From the NCBI GenBank assembly GCA_044371405.1, contig JBILTS010000076.1, positions 1-10,515 of the forward strand: 10,515 nucleotides of DNA. Reading direction: 5' to 3'. The notes beneath the pieces were generated by a model. That model did not search any database and was not told the DNA's origin. It saw only the letters and a list, made by a program, of their open reading frames with translations. Of this stretch, positions 1 to 6,597 are shown piece after piece. Every line of letters begins with the position of its first letter. Position 1 is the first letter of the stretch. A program made the translations under genes and the position numbers. The stretch is from RGEC01 sp044371405 (GTDB lineage Bacteria > Bacteroidota > Bacteroidia > NS11-12g > UBA955).

Positions 1-6
1 AAGACT

Positions 7-693
7 TTAAGATATTTCTTCTTCTGTGTTTATTGAAGCGTCCGTCGGTAATTCGGCGGATTCTTTTTTTGTATCCTGCACAAAGAATTTGTGCTGTCCG
101 ATGATGATGATGGCTACGCCGATGGTGATGCAGGCATCGGCGAAATTCCAGATGGGGCTGAAGAAGGTAAATTCCTGTCCGCCCCAGAACGGAAACCACT
201 GCGGAAACCGACTTTCGATAAGAGGCGCATAGAACATGTCCACTACACGGCCTTCAAACCATCCACCCTCGTAATCAAAATTGCGGTGCTTGAATAATAC
301 GCCATAGAAGACACTGTCGATGATATTGCCAATAGCACCTGCCAAAATAAATGCAATGGATACCAAAAGCCCTGTGTGCGCGTATTTGCGAATGTTTTGC
401 CACAGATACCAGGCACCGAAGATGCTCACGGCGATTCTAAATCCGGTGAGTAAAAATTTCCCCAGTCGGCCACCCAATTCAATGCCGAACGCCATGCCGT
501 TGTTTTCAATAAAATACATGTTGAACCAATTGCCCAGCAAAGGCACCATTTGTCCTGGCCAGTAGTGGGTTTTAACATAAATTTTGATGGCCTGATCTAT
601 GAATAGTGAAAGCAATAAAATACCTACCGGCAGCCAGAACTTGAGACTGCGGAAGATGAATGCATTCGTTTTTTCTGAATCAGGATTTTCCAA
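7..693 (-). CDS. lspA: Lipoprotein signal peptidase (signal peptidase II)
   Basis: This inner-membrane aspartyl protease removes the signal peptide of prolipoproteins after diacylglyceryl modification of the lipobox cysteine. Both catalytic blocks are visible: GNIID with Asp126 and WNFAD with Asp186. The family's N-terminal FIDQAIKI block (Asp33) and the ENNGMAFG block near residues 63-70 are also present. Hydrophobic segments lie at about 18-40, 80-98, 108-126 and 182-200, which fits a four-helix protein. At 228 residues it is much longer than the roughly 160-170 of E. coli LspA. The extra length is an aromatic-rich loop between the two catalytic aspartates (about 132-180) and an acidic C-terminal tail after about 205. 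The start is TTG: the next in-frame ATG is codon 49, beyond the first helix, and an in-frame stop lies at 703-705. The first 14 bases overlap the end of the DksA-like gene, suggesting translational coupling. It is probably the last gene of the ileS transcript as far as the window shows. Confidence 0.95.
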   Translation of the reverse strand: MENPDSEKTNAFIFRSLKFWLPVGILLLSLFIDQAIKIYVKTHYWPGQMVPLLGNWFNMYFIENNGMAFGIELGGRLGKFLLTGFRIAVSIFGAWYLWQNIRKYAHTGLLVSIAFILAGAIGNIIDSVFYGVLFKHRNFDYEGGWFEGRVVDMFYAPLIESRFPQWFPFWGGQEFTFFSPIWNFADACITIGVAIIIIGQHKFFVQDTKKESAELPTDASINTEEEIS

Positions 694-1054
694 GTTTGGC
701 CTCTATGCTTTGCGTAGTGTGTGGAACAGCCCGCAGGCGCTCTTTGGGAATTAGTTTTCCTGTAGTTTTACAAACACCATAAGTTTTGTTTTCAATTCGA
801 ACCAGCGCAGCTTCCAGGTTCTGAATGAATTTCATCAGGCGGGCAGCCAGCTGGGTGGTGTTTTCTTTCTCGAAGGTATCAGCACCGTCATCCAGGGTTA
901 AATAATTATTGTTGGTGCTGTCGGTACCGTTTTCGTTGCCGTCTTTTAGACTTTTCTGCAGGGTGGTGAATTCCTCACGGGAAGAGGCCAGTTTTTTCAA
1001 AATGATGTCTTTGAATTCCTGTAACTCTTCGTCGCTGTAACGTGTTTTTTCCAT
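680..1054 (-). CDS. DksA/TraR-family protein with degenerate zinc finger
   Basis: This 124-residue protein resembles the TraR/DksA C4-type family, whose members insert a coiled coil into the RNA polymerase secondary channel and adjust promoter output with ppGpp. Residues 6-35 and about 62-90 are strongly helical and could form the two arms of the coiled coil. The linker between them holds acidic residues (LDDGADTFEKEN, 54-65), where DksA carries its tip acidic residues. The C-terminal YGVC...TGKLIPKERLRAVPHTT segment (93-114) is the family's finger region. Only Cys95 remains of the four expected zinc ligands; the others read Thr98, Ser116 and Ala119. From memory, this reduced form is usual in Bacteroidota homologues. 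The ATG start lies 25 bases after the ileS stop and has no clear Shine-Dalgarno. The stop overlaps the start of lspA. Regulation through RNA polymerase is inferred from the family; zinc binding is unlikely. Confidence 0.85.
   Translation of the reverse strand: MEKTRYSDEELQEFKDIILKKLASSREEFTTLQKSLKDGNENGTDSTNNNYLTLDDGADTFEKENTTQLAARLMKFIQNLEAALVRIENKTYGVCKTTGKLIPKERLRAVPHTTQSIEAKLGKS
700..703 (-). promoter_or_regulatory. Possible Shine-Dalgarno GAGG supporting the lspA TTG start
   Basis: On the minus strand GAGG lies six bases upstream of the TTG codon at 693-691, inside the last codons of the DksA-like gene. No other start fits: the reading frame is closed at 703-705 and holds no ATG before codon 49. 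Purine-rich ribosome binding sites are uncommon elsewhere in this window, so this one may compensate for the weak TTG or act with coupling from the upstream stop at 682-680. A four-base match can also arise by chance. Confidence 0.4.
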
Positions 1055-1079
1055 GGTGAATTAGATTAAGTTTGGGGTG

Positions 1080-4000
1080 TTATTGGGCTTTTACGAGTTT
1101 GAGCTTGGCAACGTATTCCTCTATCTCAATGGCTTCTCCGTCTGCGCAGTCTTCAAAAAGAACATTATCGGCAAGCGTTTCACTGCAAATATACGATTTA
1201 AATGCTCGTATGCTTTCTTCCAGTTCTACAGGGCCGGAAAAATGCAGTACAATGCGGTCGGTAACTTCCAGCCCTGAGTCCTTACGCAGGTTTTGAATGC
1301 GATTTACCAGTTCGCGGGCATTCCCTTCCTGCTTCAGTTCGGGGGTGATGTTCACATCCAGCGCCACGGTAAGATTGCCTTCAGTGCTTAGCAGCCAGCC
1401 GGGCATATCCTGGGTTAAAATTTCCACATCGGACAGATCCAGTTCAAACTGACGGTTGCCCAGATCTACATTCAGAATACCCGTTTTTTCCAGGGTTTGA
1501 ATCTGCTCGGCCGTGAAGTTTTGCGCTGCCTGTGCCAGTTGCTTCATGTCCGCACCCAGCTTGGGCCCCAGGGTTTTGAAGTTGGGTTTTATTTTTTTGA
1601 CAATCAGGTTGTTGTCGGCAGAGAGTGTCTGAATTTCCTTCACATTTACCTCGGCCATAAACAAATCGGCAATGTGGTTTAACCGTTTGCCAAAGGTTTC
1701 ATCCAGCACCGGAATCATCACCTTTTGCAAAGGCTGACGCACCCTGATTTTTTCCTTTTTGCGAAGCGAAAGCACCATGCTGCTCAGTTGCTGGGCAATC
1801 TGCATGGTTTCCTCCAGTTCTATATCGATTCGGTTGCCGTCAGCCGGCTGCATCAATGTGAGGTGCACGCTTTCTTCAGCTTTTTCAGTTGCTGTAAGAC
1901 TTCTGAACAGCCAGTCGGCGAAGAATGGGCTCAGCGGGCTCATCAGCTGCGATACTGCCAGCAGACACTGATACAGGGTTTCGTAGGCGGCCTGCTTGTC
2001 GTCGTTCATGTCGCCGCGCCAGAAGCGTTTGCGACCCAGGCGCACATACCAGTTGCTCAGGTCATCGCACACAAACGTTTCTATGGCCCTGCCCGCACGG
2101 GTGGGATCGTAGTCGTCCATGGCTTCCTTCACGGTTTGTATCAAACTGTTTTTGCGGCTGATGATCCAGCGGTCCAGTTCGGGGAGTGCTGCGTGGGGTA
2201 TGGCTTTGCCGGCATCGTACACAAATTTGTCAATGTTGGCATACAGGGCAAAGAATCCATAGGTATTGTAAAGCGTGCCGAAGAATTTGCGCTGCACTTC
2301 TTCCACTCCGGCAATGTCAAATTTCAGGTTGTCCCATGGTGGAGCGTTGGTTACCATGTACCATCTCACGGCATCGGCCCCATATTTGGCCACGGCTTCA
2401 AACGGATCTACGGCATTGTTGAGGCGCTTGCTCATTTTGTTGCCGAATTTATCCAGTACCAAACCGTTGGCGATAACGTTGCGGAATGCCACGCGATCAA
2501 ACAGCAGCACGGCAATGGCATGCAGGGTAAAGAACCAGCCACGGGTCTGGTCCACACCTTCGGCTATAAAATCAGCCACTTCGTTGCGTTCAAAGAGTTC
2601 TTTATTTTCAAACGGCCAGTGCCATTGAGCCATGGGCATGGCGCCGCTGTCGAACCACACGTCAATCAAATCGGTCTCACGCTTCATGGGCTTGCCGCTG
2701 TTGCTCACCAGCGTAATGTAATCCACGTAGGGGCGGTGAAGATCCAGTTTTTCGCGGTCAATGGATTGTTGCAAACCCAGTGCTGCATTGGCTTTGCTGA
2801 TTTCGTTGTGCAATTCGTCAATGCTGCCGATGCACTTGATTTCGTCGCCGTCTTCGGTAGCCCAGATGGGCAGGGGTGTACCCCAGTAGCGGCTTCGGCT
2901 GAGGTTCCAGTCTACCAGATTTTCCAGCCAGTTGCCAAACCTTCCTTCGCCCGTGCTTTTGGGTTTCCAGTTGATGGTTTTGTTCAGTTCCACCAAGCGG
3001 TCTTTCAGCGCGGTGGTTTTAATGAACCAGCTCTCCAGCGGGTAGTACAGAATGGGTTTGTCGGTTCGCCAGCAGTGGGGGTAGCTGTGCTCGTATTTTT
3101 CTACTTTAAAGGCCTTGTTTTCCTGTTTCAGCTTGATGGCGATGCGCTCATCCACACTGAGGTATTTATCGCGGCCCTGTTTAACACGTTCGGCTTCTTT
3201 TTCTTCCTCTGTGAGGAAAGATTCTTTCACAAATTCGCCTGCAAAGTCGGTGATTTCTTCCGTGAAACGGCCTTTTCTGTCCACCGGTGTCAGGTTTCCG
3301 ATGCCATTTTCGCGGGCGGTTTTAAAGTCATCGGCACCAAAGCTGGGGGCAATGTGCACAATACCGGTACCATCTTCGGTGCTCACAAAATCGGCACACA
3401 CCACCTTGAATGCATCACCCGATTCTGGCTGCATGTAGGGCAGCAGCTGCTCGTAGCGTTTGCCTGCGAGTTCTTTGCCGGTGCAGGTTGAAATCAGTTT
3501 CCACGGCAATACCTTGTCGCCGGGTTTCCAGCTGGCGAAATCTGCGTTTTCGCCTTCGGGCTGAAAGTACTTACCTGCAAGGGCTTTGGCCAGCGTCACC
3601 AACTGCTGCTGACCCGTGTAGGGATTCAGCGTTTCCAGCTGCACATAGTCAATTTTGGCGCCCACGGCCAGGGCGGTGTTTCCGGGAAGGGTCCAGGGTG
3701 TGGTGGTCCAGGCCAGGAAATAGTGGTTCTCGCTGCCCTGTTCCTTAAACTGCGCCACAACGGTGGTGTCCTTCACCATTTTGTAAGTGCCGGGCTGGTT
3801 GAGTTCGTGGCTGGAAAGGCCTGTACCTGCTGCGGGGGAGAAGGGCTGAATGGTGTATCCTTTGTAAAGCAGACCCTTATCGTGCAGCATCTTAATTAAA
3901 TGCCACAGGGTTTCAATGTAGTTGTTTTCGTAGGTGATGTAAGGTTCCTGCAAATCAACCCAGTAGCCGATTTTACGGGTGAGGTCGTCCCACACATCCT

Positions 4001-4379
4001 TGAATTTCATTACATCTTTGCGGCACTCGGCGTTGTATTCCTCCACACTGATTTTTACACCGATGTCTTCCTTGCGAATACCCAGGCGTTTTTCCACCTG
4101 CAGTTCAATGGGAAGGCCGTGGGTATCCCAGCCGGCTTTGCGTTCCACACGATAGCCCTGCAGGGTTTTGTAACGGCAGAAAATATCCTTGATGGCGCGG
4201 GCCATCACGTGGTGAATGCCGGGCATGCCGTTGGCGCTGGGCGGACCTTCAAAAAAGGTGAATGCCTTGTCGGCAGGACGGTTTTGGATGCTTTTTTCAA
4301 AAATGCCGTTTTCTTCCCAGAATTTGAGGATTTCGGCCTCAATGGCAGGCCAGTTCATCTGTTTCAGCGTTGGATACAT
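1080..4379 (-). CDS. ileS: Isoleucyl-tRNA synthetase, type 2 (eukaryote-like)
   Basis: This cytoplasmic class I enzyme charges tRNA-Ile and hydrolyses mischarged valine. At 1099 residues it matches the long type 2 (IleS2) form rather than the roughly 940-residue E. coli type, and no CxxC zinc motif is visible at its C-terminus. The signature block follows PPSANG at residues 46-51, but HIGH is replaced by GIHH at 54-57 (bases 4209-4220). The KMSKS loop reads KMSKR at 648-652 (bases 2424-2438). The CP1 editing domain shows WTTTPWTLPGN at 224-234 and GTGIVHIAPSFGADD at 337-351. WDTHGLPIE at 84-92 is the usual block after the signature, and SPAAGTGLSSHEL at 181-193 is type 2-like. The anticodon-binding helical region and C-terminal domain follow from about residue 690. 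The ATG start opens the conserved N-terminal MYPTLKQMNWPAIE segment. It lies 62 bases after the flavin-reductase gene, with a candidate promoter in that gap, and leads a tight group with the DksA-like gene and lspA. Confidence 0.98.
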   Translation of the reverse strand: MYPTLKQMNWPAIEAEILKFWEENGIFEKSIQNRPADKAFTFFEGPPSANGMPGIHHVMARAIKDIFCRYKTLQGYRVERKAGWDTHGLPIELQVEKRLGIRKEDIGVKISVEEYNAECRKDVMKFKDVWDDLTRKIGYWVDLQEPYITYENNYIETLWHLIKMLHDKGLLYKGYTIQPFSPAAGTGLSSHELNQPGTYKMVKDTTVVAQFKEQGSENHYFLAWTTTPWTLPGNTALAVGAKIDYVQLETLNPYTGQQQLVTLAKALAGKYFQPEGENADFASWKPGDKVLPWKLISTCTGKELAGKRYEQLLPYMQPESGDAFKVVCADFVSTEDGTGIVHIAPSFGADDFKTARENGIGNLTPVDRKGRFTEEITDFAGEFVKESFLTEEEKEAERVKQGRDKYLSVDERIAIKLKQENKAFKVEKYEHSYPHCWRTDKPILYYPLESWFIKTTALKDRLVELNKTINWKPKSTGEGRFGNWLENLVDWNLSRSRYWGTPLPIWATEDGDEIKCIGSIDELHNEISKANAALGLQQSIDREKLDLHRPYVDYITLVSNSGKPMKRETDLIDVWFDSGAMPMAQWHWPFENKELFERNEVADFIAEGVDQTRGWFFTLHAIAVLLFDRVAFRNVIANGLVLDKFGNKMSKRLNNAVDPFEAVAKYGADAVRWYMVTNAPPWDNLKFDIAGVEEVQRKFFGTLYNTYGFFALYANIDKFVYDAGKAIPHAALPELDRWIISRKNSLIQTVKEAMDDYDPTRAGRAIETFVCDDLSNWYVRLGRKRFWRGDMNDDKQAAYETLYQCLLAVSQLMSPLSPFFADWLFRSLTATEKAEESVHLTLMQPADGNRIDIELEETMQIAQQLSSMVLSLRKKEKIRVRQPLQKVMIPVLDETFGKRLNHIADLFMAEVNVKEIQTLSADNNLIVKKIKPNFKTLGPKLGADMKQLAQAAQNFTAEQIQTLEKTGILNVDLGNRQFELDLSDVEILTQDMPGWLLSTEGNLTVALDVNITPELKQEGNARELVNRIQNLRKDSGLEVTDRIVLHFSGPVELEESIRAFKSYICSETLADNVLFEDCADGEAIEIEEYVAKLKLVKAQ

Positions 4380-4408
4380 ATTCTGAGGTTACGGTTTCAA
4401 TGAAACTG

Positions 4409-4416
4409 CAAAAATA
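4409..4416 (-). promoter_or_regulatory. Candidate Bacteroidota -7 promoter element for ileS
   Basis: The minus strand reads TATTTTTG here, an exact match to TAnnTTTG, the -7 consensus of the Bacteroidota primary sigma factor. It lies about 30 bases before the ileS ATG, which would give a leader of roughly 20-25 bases. No clear TTTG -33 box is seen about 19 bases further upstream. A perfect 13-bp palindrome (arms GTTTCA and TGAAAC, 4394-4406) overlaps the predicted start of transcription. If real, this separates ileS transcription from the riboflavin genes upstream. Confidence 0.4.
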
Positions 4417-4441
4417 CGATTTTCGGCGGGATGCACCTATC

Positions 4442-5287
4442 TTAGTGTATCAATAATCCCAATGCTTCAGCAGTATTGCCTTCCGCAATCAATTTCTTAG
4501 CCGCCACTTCCCGGTTTTCGGCGCCATATTTTTCTTGAATATTAGCTACCATTTCCGCATCCGGAAATGCAGGCAGGCCGGCCAGCATGCCGATATCGTT
4601 GGCGCTTAAAATTTGGCTGTTTTTGATATTTTCGGGCAGGGAATCATAGCCAATGGTAGGTTGCATGGGCTGTGCCAGCTGAAACAGGGCATCGGGTGTG
4701 GTGCGGCAATACCAGCTTCCGCCCATTCTGCCTACCAAATCAATTTTCGTTTGGTCAATTTTGCCGTCTGCCCCAATAAATTCTTTGTTGATATGAATTT
4801 TCAGCACTTCGGCCATCACCAGGTTGCCGGCACCGCCACCGGTCCCAAATTCCTTGATTTCAATAACACGGCATTCCATCTGCACCGGACTTTCCTTTAC
4901 CCGCAAGGGTTTGATGAGATCTGAGGCAATGGGTGTAAATCCGGCCTTTTCAAATTCGCTGATGCCTTTGTCCCACGGTGCTGCAGCCACATTCATCTGC
5001 TGAACCATGCTGTAGGTAACCACATTCACCACCACTTCGGGCACTTCTTTCGCATTAAGGTAGGTGTGTTTGGGCGAGCCATCACGGCCGCTGTTATTGG
5101 GTGCAAATACCAGCACAGGCGGATTGGCACTCACCACGTTGAAAAAGCTGAACGGTGCCAGATTGGGGCGTCCTTGGGCATCGATGGTGCTGGCAAAACA
5201 AATGGGCCTGGGACCTACGCTGCCCAGCAGGTATTGGTGCAGCTGGGGAAGGGCGGTTTCTTTGGGGTTGATGGTCAGAAAGTCCAT
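4442..5287 (-). CDS. Flavin reductase family protein (FMN-binding split barrel)
   Basis: This 281-residue protein is predicted to be cytoplasmic and to bind FMN in a flavin-reductase-like split barrel. The N-terminal half carries the fold's typical sequence: GPRPICFAST (25-34), then GRPNLAPFSFFNVVSANPP (39-57), and a GRDGSPKHTYLNA segment (67-79) where related proteins contact flavin phosphate. A glycine-rich stretch (150-154) precedes a strand of the barrel. After about residue 200 there is a family-specific helical tail. The start is the ATG at 5287: a longer frame reaches back to 5389, but its first 34 codons overlap ribBA and give a Trp/Pro-rich peptide, while MDFLTINPKE begins like the family. 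The start lies 7 bases after the ribBA stop, so co-transcription is very likely and supports a flavin link. The electron donor and substrate are unknown; such proteins include NAD(P)H:flavin reductases and partners of flavin monooxygenases. Confidence 0.88.
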   Translation of the reverse strand: MDFLTINPKETALPQLHQYLLGSVGPRPICFASTIDAQGRPNLAPFSFFNVVSANPPVLVFAPNNSGRDGSPKHTYLNAKEVPEVVVNVVTYSMVQQMNVAAAPWDKGISEFEKAGFTPIASDLIKPLRVKESPVQMECRVIEIKEFGTGGGAGNLVMAEVLKIHINKEFIGADGKIDQTKIDLVGRMGGSWYCRTTPDALFQLAQPMQPTIGYDSLPENIKNSQILSANDIGMLAGLPAFPDAEMVANIQEKYGAENREVAAKKLIAEGNTAEALGLLIH

Positions 5288-5294
5288 GTGAAGG

Positions 5295-6503
5295 TTATTT
5301 AAGGGTGTGCCCCATTTTATTTTTCTTGGTGGCCAGATAGCCGGCGTTGTGGGGATTGGGCTCCACTTCCAGGGGCACATTTTCCACAATTTCCAAGCCG
5401 TAACCGGTGAGTCCGGTGCGTTTGCGGGGGTTGTTGCTCATGAGTTTCATTTTGCTCACCCCAAGGTCTCTCAGGATCTGCGCTCCTACGCCATAATCGC
5501 GCTCGTCCATCTTGAAACCCAGCTGCAGGTTGGCTTCCACGGTGTCAAAACCCTGCTCCTGCAGTTTGTATGCCTTTAGTTTGTTGAGTAGGCCAATGCC
5601 TCGTCCTTCCTGGTTCATGTACACAATCACGCCCTTGCCTTCGGTTTCAATCTTCTCCATGGCTTTTTGCAATTGTTCGCCACAATCGCAGCGGCATGAA
5701 CCGAAAATATCGCCGGTAAGGCAGCTGCTGTGCACCCTTGTTAGAATGGCTTCTCCGGGTTCCCATTTGCCTTTGATGAGCGCCAGGTGCTCCTGGTCTG
5801 TATTGCTTTGCTTATAGGCCACCAGTTCGAAATCACCGAATCGGGTGGGCATATCCACGCTGATTTCACGCCGGATGAGGGTTTCGTGTTGTAAGCGGTA
5901 GCGAATCAGGTCTTCGATGCTGATGATTTTGAGGTCCCATTTTTTGGCAACCTCAATCAAATCGGGCAAACGGGCCATGCTGCCGTCTTCGTTGAGAATT
6001 TCTACGATGCAGCCCGCGGGCTCAAAACCGGCAAGGCGGGAAAGGTCAATGGCTGCTTCGGTATGTCCGGCGCGCCTGAGCACCCCTTCTGCCTTGGCTT
6101 TCAGCGGAAAGATATGTCCGGGGCGGCCCAGATCTTCGGCCTTGGTATTTGGGTCTATCAGCGCCTGAATGGTTTTGGCGCGGTCGTGGGCGCTGATACC
6201 CGTGGTGCAGCCATGTCCGAGCAAGTCCACCGATATGGTAAATGCCGTTTCGTGGGTAGCGGTATTGGAACCCACCATCATGCCCAGGTTCAGCGATTCG
6301 CAGCGGTCTTCGGTAAGGGGCACGCAGATGAGGCCGCGGCCTTCTTTGGCCATGAAGTTCACCAGTTCGGGGGTCATGTTGCGGGCAGCAGTCAGAAAAT
6401 CGCCTTCATTTTCGCGGTTTTCATCATCTACCACAATCACCACGCGGCCGCGGCGGATGTCTTCAATGGCTTCTTCTATGCTGTTCAGGGTGAATTGTGA
6501 CAT
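5295..6503 (-). CDS. ribBA: Bifunctional DHBP synthase / GTP cyclohydrolase II
   Basis: This protein makes both starting compounds of riboflavin synthesis: 3,4-dihydroxy-2-butanone 4-phosphate from ribulose 5-phosphate, and 2,5-diamino-6-ribosylamino-pyrimidinone phosphate from GTP. The N-terminal RibB domain (about 1-203) has the metal-binding DDENRENEGD motif (26-35), HGCTTGISAHDR (97-108), RPGHIFPL (127-134) and RAGHTEA (144-150). The C-terminal RibA domain (about 208-402) has zinc ligands Cys261, Cys272 and Cys274 in the CLTGD...CRCDCG pattern. It also has GRGIGL (300-305), YGVGAQIL (337-344) and SNNPRKRTGLTGYGL (356-370). Both active sites look intact, unlike some RibBA proteins with one dead half. 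The 402-residue length is normal. The ATG at 6503 is followed directly by family sequence. It is followed 7 bases later by the flavin-reductase-family gene and preceded by a 94-base gap holding a 27-bp palindrome. No FMN riboswitch is recognisable upstream, so feedback by that route is not supported. Confidence 0.97.
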   Translation of the reverse strand: MSQFTLNSIEEAIEDIRRGRVVIVVDDENRENEGDFLTAARNMTPELVNFMAKEGRGLICVPLTEDRCESLNLGMMVGSNTATHETAFTISVDLLGHGCTTGISAHDRAKTIQALIDPNTKAEDLGRPGHIFPLKAKAEGVLRRAGHTEAAIDLSRLAGFEPAGCIVEILNEDGSMARLPDLIEVAKKWDLKIISIEDLIRYRLQHETLIRREISVDMPTRFGDFELVAYKQSNTDQEHLALIKGKWEPGEAILTRVHSSCLTGDIFGSCRCDCGEQLQKAMEKIETEGKGVIVYMNQEGRGIGLLNKLKAYKLQEQGFDTVEANLQLGFKMDERDYGVGAQILRDLGVSKMKLMSNNPRKRTGLTGYGLEIVENVPLEVEPNPHNAGYLATKKNKMGHTLK

Positions 6504-6523
6504 GGGTTTTGGGTTGGGTCAGC

Positions 6524-6550
6524 TTTGATAACTTTTCAAAAGTTGTCAAA
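6524..6550. repeat. 27-bp near-perfect inverted repeat upstream of ribBA
   Basis: The left arm TTTGATAACTTTT (6524-6536) and the right arm AAAAGTTGTCAAA (6538-6550) pair at 12 of 13 positions around one centre base, C6537. The single mismatch would be a G-U wobble in a plus-strand transcript. It lies 20 bases before the ribBA ATG and 47 bases after the E1 stop. A one-base centre suits a dimeric regulator's operator better than a hairpin, although an 11-bp stem with a small loop is possible. No U-tract follows on the minus strand, so it is not a standard terminator for the E1 gene. The symmetry is seen directly; a role in controlling ribBA is inferred from position. Confidence 0.8.
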
Positions 6551-6597
6551 TTTTGCATTTTGCGCAGCAAAGTTCGTAAAAATGTGGCAGTTTAAGG

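Noticed and set aside
1725..3491. A 588-codon open frame on the plus strand opposite ileS
   Set aside because: It lies wholly antisense to a well-conserved synthetase, has a His/Phe/Val-rich composition typical of a reversed coding frame, and shows no recognisable domain.
5288..5389. A 34-codon N-terminal extension of the flavin-reductase-family protein
   Set aside because: It overlaps ribBA in another frame and yields a Trp/Pro-rich peptide unlike the family; the ATG at 5287 starts family-like sequence.
5295..6503. RibBA with one inactive half
   Set aside because: Metal-binding, substrate-binding and zinc-ligand residues of both domains are all present.
6524..6550. Intrinsic terminator of the E1 gene
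   Set aside because: The palindrome has a one-base centre, an A/T-rich stem and no U-tract after it on the minus strand.
6504..6597. FMN riboswitch upstream of ribBA
   Set aside because: The gap is shorter than a typical RFN element and lacks its conserved GC-rich blocks.
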